A DNA stretch of 64,000 nucleotides from NCBI GenBank assembly GCA_025738555.1, contig JAOVFP010000004.1:4960001-5024000 (forward strand). Reading direction: 5' to 3'. Below the pieces are notes generated by a model that was not told the DNA's origin, did no database searches, and worked only from the letters and a program-made list of their open reading frames with translations. Positions 49,001 through 59,645 of this stretch are shown in pieces. Position numbers and translations under genes: made by a program. Each line of letters opens with the position of its first letter. Positions within the stretch are counted from its first letter, which is position 1. This stretch comes from Cyathus striatus (lineage: Eukaryota; Basidiomycota; Agaricomycetes; Agaricales; Nidulariaceae).

Positions 49001-51322
49001 CATCATAGCCAACATATAGATCCAATATTCCACCACATGATCTCCCAGCGAAGTGATTCGCTAGTTCCTCAGTAGCAGGGGGTAATCCTGAGTGAGCTAC
49101 AGTTACGCGGTTTAATGGTTCTAAACTATGTACTAATCGCAAGCTCTTTCCATCCTTCTTGACTACACAAAACCAATGAGAGCGGTACGAGGCATTGGAA
49201 GGTTCATAAACTCCATTATCTATCTTTGATTTGATGATTTTACAGACCTCATCAAATAGTGTGTTGGAGATAGGAATGGGTTTCTCTACCCAAGGAATAT
49301 GTGGTACTGTAGGGATTTTTACTGGAGGAAAGTACTCCTCTTTGAAGTTCCCGCGCTCCGAATCCTCCCAAGCGAAGGCCTCTTCTTGTTCTGTTAGAAG
49401 GTAGTGCATGAGTTTTCGCTCTTCTGGTAACAAGAAGCCCTCAGCATGATTCTTATCCATTATTTCCTTCCTCTCTTGTGTATAGCGTACTCCCGCAATG
49501 AAGTCAGGTGGATTAGTGGACAGAACTGGTAAGTCCTTCAACGGATCTCCTTTAATTTCGCGTTTAATGTAGTAGTTCTCCGGTACTCCAGTGAGTACTG
49601 GTCTTACTTTTAGTGCTACAGGTTTATATTTCTTTCCAGCGTAACAAGCCCTTTCTGAGGGGCCAAGTTCTTCAGTCATATCAGGCACCTCCATAGTGCG
49701 TATTCCTTTTTCAGTCTCAGATGCCTCCATAGCATTAAATATAATCCCAGATGCCTCCATAGCAGTATATCTTTCTTCAGACGCCTCCATAGCGTTAAAT
49801 CCTTTATCAGATGCCTCCATAGCATTAATCCTTTCAGTCTCAGACGCCTCCATAGCATTAAATCTCTTATCAGTCTTTCCTTTCTCAGATACTTTCATAA
49901 AGAACGCTTCTGCCCTTTTATCTTCAATTAATCCATCTTTTGCTTGTTCAGTTAGATAAGCACATCTCAGTTCAGTTTTCTCGAATTTCGTTCCATTTTG
50001 CGGTTCATAATACCCTTCTACTTTCAGCTCACCCGTTATACTATCATGTATAAAAACTATTGCGACCTCTCCTTGATCATTGACCAAATCATCAATTACT
50101 GAAAATTCTGGCTCTCTCCACGGTTCAAAACTACTTCCCCTCTTTTCTGCATGGGTAGTACTATTTTATCCGATGTTACAGGGTCTGTCAAGGTAATTAG
50201 TTGACCTCCGTCTAGTGTATTTTTAATTGCACTTTCAGTTAGAACGTCGAATGGTCTTCCCAATAGCAGCCCATATGGTGGATTTTTAAGAATATGTATT
50301 TGAAGCAGTATTATTACTGGTCCTAACTTCAAGGGCACATCTCTAGCTAACCCAATGGACGGTTCGTACTCTCCATTACCTCCTTGTATATGAATTCTCA
50401 TCGTTGGATCCCATCCAACCCCACACGCTACAGCCATTTCCTGACTCATGGACACGATTTGTGATCCACTATCTAGTAAGGCTTCTTCGTCTCGTACTCC
50501 GTTCACTAACACTTTGATTGCTCGTAGCGATTCCGATTCTCTAGCTGCTAGATACCTTTCTTCGTGTATCTCCTCTGGTAGTCCTGCCAAATACTGGCTT
50601 ACAGGATCATCGACTTTCCAGACTTGACGCTCCATACTGTTGCCAGTGCCTTTCCAACTCCGTTTCTCGATTTTTACAGGTTGTAAGTCATTAGCTAGTA
50701 CGCGATTGTTGACTTCATAGCGAGGTTTCCATCGGGTAGGTACTGCTTTCACCGGCTTGACTTGCTCAGTGTTTACTGATCTAATAGGTGCTTCCTTACT
50801 TGTCTCTGAGCGCTCTTCCACAGTCGTACGTCTGGCTGCTAAACGGCTTTGTAAATCAGCCCGTACTGCAGGCGCTAATGCTAACAACTCTTTTTGAGAT
50901 ATGGTAATCTCCGTCTCCATAATTTTATCTACCAACCGTTCAGCTGATACATCTTTCTCTACTTGTGCCATATTTTTAAGTGGTTTTCTGCCAAGCTCTG
51001 CTAGTGTCATGGGTAACTTCCCAGGTGCCATAGCTAATGGTATTACATCTTTGAAGGGTCTTTCAGGGAACGGTAAGTCTATGTTTTTGTAGTTTTCTAA
51101 ATTTTCTATTGTTTTCTGCGATTTATTACTTTTCTCTATTTTATCTTTGTTTTGAACTCGTTTATTTCGTAACTCGGAAAGCTCATCTACACTAATGGGT
51201 ATCTCTTCAAATCTAGGGGTATCTTCGAAACGAACTATTTTTGGCCTTTCTGTGTCCTCCGGAGTACCAGTGGCAACTGGTGTCGGTACCGGGTTCGTAG
51301 GTTGGCGCCTCTCCTTCCTTGA
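46045..51322 (-). pseudogene. Ty3/gypsy pol: protease, reverse transcriptase, RNase H, integrase (interrupted)
   Basis: Protease domain: EALLDSGSQIVSM with the catalytic DSG near 50470, and a ILKNPPYGLLLGRPF flap/core block. After a repeat-rich linker comes RT: HWFCVVKKDGKSLRLVHSL, LPMGWTNSVPIFHDD and the active site YIDD near 48825. RNase H: VVAVDTSYIATGW, YSQPKRELLGLCMVL, VETDAKYLKGML. Integrase: the HHCC zinc site (AHNALGHRGVHATK .. CDECQRRQ), then the D,D-35-E triad in HIDGLH, VTDNGTPF and GVIERPH. No chromodomain is evident at the C-terminus. Breaks seen: an in-frame TGA at 48996-48998 next to YVGYDE, a frame break in a run of A near 48664, and a frame break near 50105. The 3' 870 codons (48657-46045) are uninterrupted. 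Confidence 0.85.
49682..49860 (-). repeat. Coding minisatellite (NAMEAS repeats) in the protease-RT linker
   Basis: Five good copies and one degenerate copy of a unit encoding (F/I)NAMEAS, spaced 10-14 codons apart with variable E/T/K/R linkers. All copies stay in the pol frame. Confidence 0.8.
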
Positions 51323-51327
51323 ACTCT

Positions 51328-53025
51328 CTAAAAATCCTTTTCAGGATTAGTTTCATAGCCGGTACGAGTCTGGATGAACTGACTGGTCTCAGCTGCGTTA
51401 CTGTCAATCCAATGACGATACTGAAGGAGCATCGATTTCAAATGCTCAGGTGGCTCATTAGCTGGCCCTGCTGACTGCATCATCGTCGCTCTGCCACTTC
51501 CTGCCTCCATTGCTCGGATCTCTGGCTCCTTCATCTGCATGATACGATCCACCTCCTGTTTAATGGTACGTCCCTCAGATCTTGGGATTTTCATACCGCT
51601 TGCTCCCATTACTAATCCATATGGTGTTTCCTTAATTATACCATTTCTTAGATCCTCCACTCTAACTTTACAATTAGCGACTCGATCTGTGCAATTCCCG
51701 CAATAATAACAATCTGGTTGCCTATACCCTGAGTAGTCGGCATTCTGATTATTCGAACTGCGGTACTGATACGTCGTATTGGGAGGGAACCCGGTGTTCT
51801 GCGGGTGATATGAGTTTTGTGTGGGTGAAGGACGGTTCATGGCTGTAGTCACGGTACTCTGAATTTGCTGCATCCAGCCTTTCATTTCCAATTTAAACGT
51901 CTCTAGTTCTTTTGACGCCTTTGCAGCTGCTGCCTTGGCTTCCTCCGCCAATGCGGTTTCTACTATTTCTTTCTTAACGAGCCCTTTCCCATTACTCGAG
52001 CTGACTTTCCTCTCTTCCTCTGCATAGGATCCAAGTCCTCCTATTGGCGTCGCGTTTATCACCTGGTCAGCCGCTTCGATCACATCAGACAGCTTATATG
52101 GATCCTCTCGTGACCTCTTCGTTGCCTCAGCTGTTTTTACCGCTGTAAGTACAGCCAGCCTATGGTCCACAGCATCTCTGAACGAATTACTAAGGGCTTT
52201 ACTTAATAAGGTTACTTGTGACAAGTTCGATATCAACGATCCACCCTCAGACTTTTCACACCGAGCCACTTCCTCCTGGAATTTCCGCTTAAAAACCTTC
52301 CAATCCAAGTAGTCTCGTATGGAAATCGGATGGTACTTCTCTACAAGTTTCTCTAGATTACGTACTGATCCAATCCATTCTCCTTCTTCAGGATCATACT
52401 CAGACAATAGGCGTTGTCTAAACTTTGCCCAATCTGCTCCTTTCGCTTCTTCAAAAATCTCCACTTCCTCCCAGATATCTGCTTTCGCAATACATCCAAG
52501 GGCATGCTTTATCCGCTTCTTTCCATCTGTCACACCATAGTGCTCGTATGTAATCTCTAAACTTCGTAACCAGTCTTTGACTTTTTCACCATCACCATGC
52601 CACTTAGGACTATCTTTACTCGTCGGGGAGGGGAGATCTTTAGTCATAGTGGCTGGGGGATCTGCTGGAGGTACGTTTGACATATAGTTTCTTTCTAGTT
52701 CTCGCGGAAGTTCTATCGGTTCAACAACTGGTGTTGGCTCTGGACTCGATTCGTCAAGGCTGAGTGATAATAGCTTTGGTAATAACTGTGATTCAACCTC
52801 TGAATCGGAATGCAACGGTTCTACAAATGCTCCAGGGAACTCAGGTTCGCTAGGGACTTCTGGTATTACTGTTGTAATATTACTACCGCTTGCTTCAACT
52901 ATTGGTACCTTTTTAATGACCTTCTTTCTCACTTTGATTTGTTCTGGGTTCTCTACAAATAGGGTCCCCGCTCTCTGTGATGTTTTTGACAAACATTCTT
53001 TCTTGTTTGTACTAGAACTCGCCAC
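51328..53025 (-). CDS. Ty3/gypsy gag
   Basis: Structural capsid/nucleocapsid polyprotein of 565 codons. The N-terminal third is acidic and proline-rich (PEVPSEPEFPGAF). The central part resembles retrotransposon gag capsid: WHGDGEKVKDWLRSLEITYE, WEEVEIFEEAKGADWAKF, RQRLLSEYDPEEGEW. A Pro/Asn/Gln-rich segment leads to a zinc-knuckle position reading CYYCGNCTDRVANC, where the CCHC histidine position is Asp. The first codon of the open frame is GTG (53025) directly after an A-run on the element strand; no in-frame ATG is obvious there, so the true start is uncertain. The stop at 51328 lies in a T-run with protease-pol in the -1 frame. Confidence 0.75.
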   Translation of the reverse strand: MASSSTNKKECLSKTSQRAGTLFVENPEQIKVRKKVIKKVPIVEASGSNITTVIPEVPSEPEFPGAFVEPLHSDSEVESQLLPKLLSLSLDESSPEPTPVVEPIELPRELERNYMSNVPPADPPATMTKDLPSPTSKDSPKWHGDGEKVKDWLRSLEITYEHYGVTDGKKRIKHALGCIAKADIWEEVEIFEEAKGADWAKFRQRLLSEYDPEEGEWIGSVRNLEKLVEKYHPISIRDYLDWKVFKRKFQEEVARCEKSEGGSLISNLSQVTLLSKALSNSFRDAVDHRLAVLTAVKTAEATKRSREDPYKLSDVIEAADQVINATPIGGLGSYAEEERKVSSSNGKGLVKKEIVETALAEEAKAAAAKASKELETFKLEMKGWMQQIQSTVTTAMNRPSPTQNSYHPQNTGFPPNTTYQYRSSNNQNADYSGYRQPDCYYCGNCTDRVANCKVRVEDLRNGIIKETPYGLVMGASGMKIPRSEGRTIKQEVDRIMQMKEPEIRAMEAGSGRATMMQSAGPANEPPEHLKSMLLQYRHWIDSNAAETSQFIQTRTGYETNPEKDF

Positions 53026-53105
53026 ACTGTCTTTTTTTTTTTTTGCTCTTTCAAGCGCTGCTACTGTTCAATACGATGTCCAAATCCTAGATTTTCAACT
53101 TCACC

Positions 53106-53123
53106 CCCTCGCGGTGGGCTCCA
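53106..53123 (-). promoter_or_regulatory. Primer-binding site of the Ty3/gypsy element
   Basis: Two bases inside the 5' LTR the element strand reads TGGAGCCCACCGCGAGGG, beginning with TGG as needed to pair with a tRNA CCA end. I could not name the tRNA. Confidence 0.6.
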
Positions 53124-53125
53124 GA

Positions 53126-54293
53126 TGATAAGACTAACTTTTAGAGAATGTTTATTTACGTAGTATTAACACCACTAACAAAGAACATATATTCCAAGTT
53201 AGATTTATATTTAGTTCGAGGGCACAAGAGTTTCAAGTATAGTAAAATGAACAATGTATTTGATAGTAGATAGTGCGATTGCTTTCAGATACTTTCAGAA
53301 CAGACTTTCAGATTTCAGATTTATACTCGGAATTCCAATATCAATTCAGAACGTACTCTACTGCGAGAACGGAAGTACAGCCAGTGCAGTGCTTAAAGTA
53401 TTCTAAGGTATGTCTAAACTACTTATATACTTAATTACATGGCAGCGGTCTCATGCACAATGGGATAGGTAAGGTAAATGGTACGTCATAATGTTCTAGT
53501 GCATCCTAATGGTTGAAGAGGTATGGTCGACCCTCCATATGAGGATCCATGAGGGCACACTCTGTTTCAGAGATGCATCAAATGCCGCGCTGTGCTATTA
53601 ATAGGCACACATCAAGACACGCACTAGTACATGTGCTAAGTCTGGCCAAGTACTCGGATATAACAGACACCGGTGTTTCCAGTACTGGCGCGTCTGATGG
53701 CACTATCCAATGTGCCGCGGGAAGTGTTTGGCGTGTGTTTCAAAGTTCTAGGGGCATGTGGTTTCCCACATGGTGGCAGTATTATACAGAAGAGACATAT
53801 GGACATCCCAGGTTATTCGAGAGACTGCACGATAGCTATGCGTTGTGGTATCTGGTGGGACCAGTGGCCCAAGAATCCTCTAGTCCGAAGTATTTCCCTG
53901 AAGGTATGCGATTGCCTTGCCTAGTACTGGGTGCGTTATTCTGGGTATGGAGAAGTACAAATACATTCCTGAGTATTATCTTTTGGGCTTTTCTTTATAG
54001 TATAGTTATCTAGTACTCATAATTTCTATAGGAATCAGTAGTCCAAATATATTGTCGTTGTGTCGAATCCCTTGGTTCGTATCGTGTAGATACTTTGACT
54101 GGCAGCGCGGGACTCAACCCCAGCCCTTGGACTCTTCCCTTGATAGTGTTATTCAATATAGAATACTCTAGTTGGCAGCTCGGGACTCACCCCAACTCTT
54201 GGACTCTTGGACTTGATTCTCTAATTGTATTACTGGTACTTAGATGTCTATTATATTTCGAAAAATATCCCTTATATTTTACTAGGCATATCA
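53126..54293 (-). repeat. 5' LTR of the Ty3/gypsy element (1168 bp)
   Basis: Paired with 41176-42343. Starts TGATATGCCTAG and ends GTTAGTCTTATCA on the element strand. Confidence 0.9.
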
Positions 54294-54297
54294 GTAG

Positions 54298-54757
54298 TCC
54301 CTAGCCTCTTGAGAAGTTGTGCATGCATGCAATTTGAAGGTCTTTGTGGACACATGCAAGCTGCCACCATTGTTTCTTCCACTAACCACTACTGGAGATG
54401 ATACCAATGATTCTTCAAGGGAATGAGTTCAAGTTTAATATATAACATATATTATATTTTGCTTACTGGAGTCCCCTTCATATGTTGTTTATCTCAGTCT
54501 TGTACAACAAACAATTCCTTCAACACCTGGTAAAACCCAACACTGCTATTAACAGCAGAATTTTCATATTCTTCATAGCTCTCATCTTCAGCAGCATCAT
54601 TCAAATCTCTGACTGGTGTCTGTACTTCAGCACCACCAACATTATGGCTTTCAAATTGATCAAAACCTATGCTCTCAATACCATCACCAGATGATGAACT
54701 AGGTAAATTTTGAAAAACATAGGCTGCTTCTAAGCTGGTCATTTCAGAAGGTTCCAT
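54298..54757 (-). pseudogene. KDZ-associated CxC protein relic, upstream part, separated by the retrotransposon
   Basis: The first frame (54757-54494, MEPSEMTSLEAAYVFQNLPS) is acidic and serine-rich. After a probable intron with acceptor CTCCAG an exon reads NCMHAQLLKRLG up to the insertion point at 54298. Removing one GTAG copy and the element brings this exon into frame with TKFSRDDD at 41175, indicating that a single exon was split. Assignment as the N-terminus of the CxC relic is inference. Confidence 0.4.
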
Positions 54758-55352
54758 CTGAGGTGAATGATTAGATATTATTTTTTTAAGATGTCATTTA
54801 AATGAAATGGAGCATGGTCTTGAATAAGACCATGGTTTTCTCTGTGGAGAATTGGTCAAAAAAGCAGTAGCCTGAACTTCCAAACCCATGTCCTGCTCTG
54901 CATGCACAAACTTTACTCATAGAGGACTTTTAACAGGATCAGCACAACAAAGTCTAACTTTTTGTGGCATCCTTCATAGAGTATTGGTATAGAATGTTCA
55001 AAGTAGTGGATTACTGAGTATTGTTAAAGTTGTTGATACAGTGCATTGGGGAATTGGAAACTTGGCTATTTCCTTATCTGGTGGTCAACTGATTGGACAT
55101 AAAGGCTAAAGCAATCTTGATGAATTTCATTACCCTGACTTCTTTCTGATTACTTCTTGGCCTCTCCATTCCATCAAGCCAATCCATCTTCACACATGAT
55201 TCTTGGATGATTGTCCACATGAGTTGAAAACATGTTTTAGTTAACAGTATTACACTTGTTTATGCACCCCCTAAATACATTGTACCTTCCATTGTTTTCA
55301 TTTTGCCTCATTTTCTCCCACTGTGTCTTCTCCCCTACTATCATTCAGATTG

Positions 55353-56912
55353 TGATGGGTAGATGTCCTACTGGAAAGCACCAGAAGGTAGGTATTATCA
55401 TTCAGATTACTATATCAGATCCACATTTTTCAACAGGCCAAACCAAACACTTCTGAATCTTCTGGTGGCAGTCATACCCTGTGAAGTGTAAGTTCTGTCA
55501 ATGCATGTAGGTATCAGTTATATATTCTGACCCTCCTTTCAGATGAAGGCAGCTGCCTCAATAGTAAGCTGATTTTGGTTCCAGAATGTTATATCCATCC
55601 TGACACTCCCCCATTGCATAAGAAAGCTGCCAGCCCTGCTGTAGGATCCTCTCATTATACTTTTCCACAATCTGTTCTGACATGTCTCCCTTTCAGAAAA
55701 AACTCAAGAAAGTCAACAGCTCAGTGGTAAACCCCTCCTTTGTTATAATATTATATAACCTGATCTATTATATTACCCCCACAGAGAAAAACTGGTGTCA
55801 AAGCTGTAAGTTCCTTTCATTATATTATTCAATATACATCTGACATGTTTCTTCTGTAGAAGAAGGCTCCCACCTTGTCAGTAAGTTCCTCCCATTATAT
55901 TAATTAATGCCCTGTGCTAATGCATTCTGTTATGTTCACCTTACAGAAAAAAGCCATCACCTCTGCAGTAAGCCTTTCTCATTATAGTACTTTTACTTTT
56001 CATATTTATACCTGTTACAGAATGTCTTGTCACTGGTATCCCAGCCAATGGCACTGGAAACATTGTTTCCTACAAGTGCCAATGCTTTGCATCCAGAACT
56101 CACTTTAGTAGCTGAGGGAGCCTTACTACAGTCCATTCCACTTCCTATGCCTACAGGTACTGATTTGTTACCACTGTCTCAACCACTTCCTGTTGTATCT
56201 GATCTCAAGGATTTACTACCAACACCAACTGTTGTGTTTTCAATACCTTTTCAGTCTGTGCAGTCAACCTCATACAACTTCTGTAACACATTGGATGACA
56301 TACCATCAACCTCAGACAATCTATTATGACCTCCTCAAGTTATTGATCTCTACCTTATCAGAATATTCCAATGACCAGATGCCTCATTCTCACCACCATC
56401 ACCTCCATCATCACTGGCAACCACCTTCAGTGAGGTACAAGGTGTCCAACTTGGAAGCAAGGTACAAGGTTAGTCCTTCATTATTAATTGAGTGTTTCAG
56501 TTACTCACTCTAGACTAGCTATCAAGCATAGACAACCTCTTCCAGCATTAATTCCAATGAAGGGTGCTGCCTTGAAGAGATTTAATTGTCATTTGAAAGA
56601 ACTTATCAAAAGGGTTTGTTTCTTATTTATTTCTGGATACATCAATTTTCTAAATTTATCCAATAGAGTGAACATCTGTGCCATCAGACTAGTGCCTGAA
56701 TGATGGTTCTCAGACAACACACTGGGGAAGGGTTGGCAATGCACTTCACTTTACATACATTACAGAAAACACCACTCAGTGATAAGACAACACTCAAAAT
56801 CACTGAATCATTTCATAATCTTACTAATAGACTAAAGGAAGTGAGAGCAGGGGAACTGCAGGATTTGAGGTCACAGCTTAAGTCACAGACTGAGAAGAAT
56901 GTTATTAATTAA
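55353..56912 (+). pseudogene. Unrecognised relic gene made of phase-0 micro-exons
   Basis: Exons flanked by clear GT-AG introns of 50-75 nt: MGRCPTGKHQK (from ATG 55353), an AKPNTSESSGG exon with an in-frame TGA, then very short exons MKAAASI (21 nt), KAASPA (18 nt), KKLKKVNSSV (30 nt), RKTGVKA, KKAPTLS and KKAITSA (21 nt each). A longer exon follows from about 56026 (NVLSLVSQPMALETLFP, then Pro/Leu-rich). Downstream frames (ALKRFNCHLKELIKR; LKEVRAGELQDLRSQLKSQ near 56820-56890) look like a coiled-coil C-terminus. Every micro-exon is a multiple of three in phase 0 and starts with basic residues in most cases. No domain recognised. CpG-depleted and probably dead. Confidence 0.4.
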
Positions 56913-58287
56913 GATGATGGAGGAGAGTGGATGTACTATATCTGAGCTATCAAATAAGTAGAATATATTAGTTACTGTTCTATTTTTGAATCTGTTATAT
57001 TCTACCTGTAGATTTGGAAAATACATCACTTACAACTTATTTATGTGACTAGATGTGTAAAAGCCAGATGGAAAAGATCAAACACTGCATTTGGATTAGT
57101 CATCAATAATGGACAAATGGCTCTCATCATATGCCACAGTGAGCTCACATCCCTTCATTTACTGCTCAACCTTTGCTCAAATCTCTTAGATACTTTGATA
57201 GGTTGTAATGGAATATATTGTACATGCATTAAGATCTAATCTACATATACTGAGTTTCATATAAGTTATAAATGATCAAAGTGCATTTGAGAAGAGGAAG
57301 TGAATATATTTTTACTAGCTTATCCATGACACAGGTTCTATATCTTATAGTACTATGACATACATTATAACAGCTCTCAATGTAGTTTCATTCAGAATAT
57401 TAATGAGGAATGATGTGAAATGCTTCAAAAATGTTGTGCTCACATACAAAGAAGTCATAGTTAGTAACAGGTTATTCTATCTTTATCTTTACCACACTAA
57501 CAGTACAACCAGTACAGTGGACAATATACCACTATATCATTAACTTTTATACATGAACAGCACATTTGTAGAGGTGTAAACAAGGTTAACCAAATGTACC
57601 ATATAAAAGGTACCTTTTTGATGATTAAACCATATATATTAATCCAAGTAATATTCAGAGTACATAGTTAAACTCACCAGATTCATAAGAGTATACAATG
57701 AAAGAGATCTAAAAAATTGACCAAGTGGATGAGTAGATACACTCACAAAAGTAGTAAAAGACTGTAAATGCATCTTGAAGCCATAAACATAATGTTCTTA
57801 ACATCTCATGTCACAATATCATTCACTAGTCATTAGGTATCACCACAAAAGTTTTTGTGATATACTCCAGTACCCTGTATAAACACATTCAAGGTGGGTG
57901 CACTGAATATTTATTGCTGTATATTTATATATTGTAAAATTACTATTTGCATTTGTCATTTATTTCTCATGTACAAATGTCATCTTGTAGTGATTTACAA
58001 ATATTGAGAAGCTTGTAATTAGTTAACACACATATATACTAATCAATATTTATAGCAGGTAATTATTATATTGTTGTGAAATGGAGATAAGCACTCTCTT
58101 ACTTTCAACATATATCAGACTCTGCATTACTAAGTAGGTATTAATTATATATCTACTATAATATAGTGTATACATAGTATAGCACATCTAAATCTATGAA
58201 AAGATCTAAGAGAAATGAACAAAAATGGAGCTGTAAATGTTATATTAATGTGCTCACTGTTGTGCATGATGACCAAGGAAGGCAGTA
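56913..58287. other. AT-rich CpG-depleted spacer
   Basis: Short frames only, no recognisable element ends or domains. Confidence 0.35.
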
Positions 58288-59645
58288 CTTTACCCTCCCC
58301 CCCAATTTCTGGACAGACTCCGGATGGACAAGAAAATGTCCGGAATTTCCAGGTGGACTCCATATCAAAACCAGATTTTCCGGATGGAATCCACATGGAA
58401 CACAGATTTTCTGGATGGAGTCCAGATGGACAAGATAATTTCCAGACAAAGTCCACATTGAGTCCATGTTAAAGAATATTTTTTCCGGGTGGAATCCAGG
58501 TGGAATGAGAAATTTTCCAATTGATGGAAATGAAATATAACTTTGTTTTCCCATAGTCACATCAAGTGTGACACTGTGTGTTGAGTGTAACACTAAGTGT
58601 TGAGTGTGATACTAGGTGTTGAGTGTGACACCATGTGTTGAGTGTGACAATAGGTATTGAGTGTGACACTGTGTGTTGAGTGTGACACTATGTGTTGAGT
58701 GTGACACTAAGCGAAATTTGTGACACCATGTGAAAGGAGTGTCATTATGTAAAAAGATATGTAAAAAGATACTACGACACTATGTGAAATTGACAAGTGT
58801 GATACTAAGTGAACATTGTGTCACACTTAACACATGGTATCACACTCAACATGTGGTGTCACACTTAACACAAAGTGTCACACTTAACACATGGTATCAC
58901 ACTTAACACATGGTGTCACATTTAACACATGGTGTCACACTTAACACACGGTGTCACACTTAACACATGGTGTCACACTCAGCACATGGTGTCACACTCA
59001 GCACACAGTGTCACACTCAACACCTAGTGTCACACTCAACACACAGTGTCACACTCAATACACAGTGTCACACTCAACACATGGTGTCACTTGCATGGTG
59101 TCACTCAATGCATCATGTCACACTCAACACACATATCACACTCAATGCATAGTGTCTTGCTCCACACACCATGTCACACTTGACATAGCTATAATAGAAG
59201 TTGTGGACTGTACAGCATGTGCACACACACTATGGTGTGAATGAATGTTATGTAATCATCACAACAATATTGGTTCAAGCTATGCAACTATGCCATGCTC
59301 TACTAATTTTTTATAATACAAGTAAAGTAAGTAATAAACCACCAGTTAATACAAGCTACCTGGAATCCATATGGATTCCAGGTGGAATCCGGTATAGCAA
59401 ATTCCTTTGGAATTCCAGCTAAAAGGCAGAATTTGGCCAATAATCTGGATTCCATGTGGAATCCATCCAGATAACACACAGACTGGAAAACTAAAATTTG
59501 GCAGGTATCTCTGCCAAAACAAGTCCATCCGGAGTCCGGATGGAATCTGTGGAATGACCGGAAATTCCATGGAAATTCCCAGACTTTCCGGAGAGTCCGC
59601 AGATTCCGTCCGGACTCCAGACGGAATTTAGGGGGGAGGGTAAAG
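58288..59645. mobile_element. Foldback-like element, 1358 bp, with inverted termini and internal head-to-head minisatellite
   Basis: Left end CTTTACCCTCCCCCC and right end, on the other strand, CTTTACCCTCCCCCC are identical; matching extends loosely through many TCCGGATGGA/GGAATCC repeats in both subterminal regions (58315-58520 and 59350-59635). The centre is a minisatellite whose units switch orientation. There is no coding capacity. I did not find a convincing target duplication. Confidence 0.55.
58565..59190. repeat. Head-to-head minisatellite (about 20-bp unit)
   Basis: From about 58565 to 58740 the unit is GTGTGACACTATGTGTTGA-like. After a degenerate centre (58740-58815) it appears as its reverse complement (TCAACACATGGTGTCACAC) until about 59190, with more than 15 copies on the right. 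The whole array can fold into a long imperfect hairpin. Confidence 0.75.

Larger units (their letters stand above)
41176..54293 (-). mobile_element. Ty3/gypsy LTR retrotransposon, 13118 bp, with antisense cargo genes
   Basis: Structurally complete: 1168-bp LTRs at both ends, each TGATA..TATCA on the element strand, GTAG on both flanks (41172-41175 and 54294-54297), a primer-binding site next to the 5' LTR (53106-53123), and a polypurine tract next to the 3' LTR (42344-42355). In sense order it carries gag (53025-51328), then pol with protease, RT, RNase H and integrase (51322-46045), and then 3.7 kb of extra DNA with two genes in the opposite orientation. RT before integrase puts it in Ty3/gypsy. 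Pol has one in-frame stop and frame breaks, so this copy is probably not autonomous. Its CpG content is ordinary, unlike the DNA on both sides, which marks it as a younger arrival. Confidence 0.9.

Noticed and set aside
58565..59190. CRISPR-like array of short repeats
   Set aside because: Units are contiguous and diverged with no unique spacers, and switch orientation in the middle; this is a eukaryotic minisatellite.
58951..59244. Open frames rich in His, Thr, Ser and Val across the satellite
   Set aside because: These arise from the 20-bp tandem unit being open in several frames, not from a gene.
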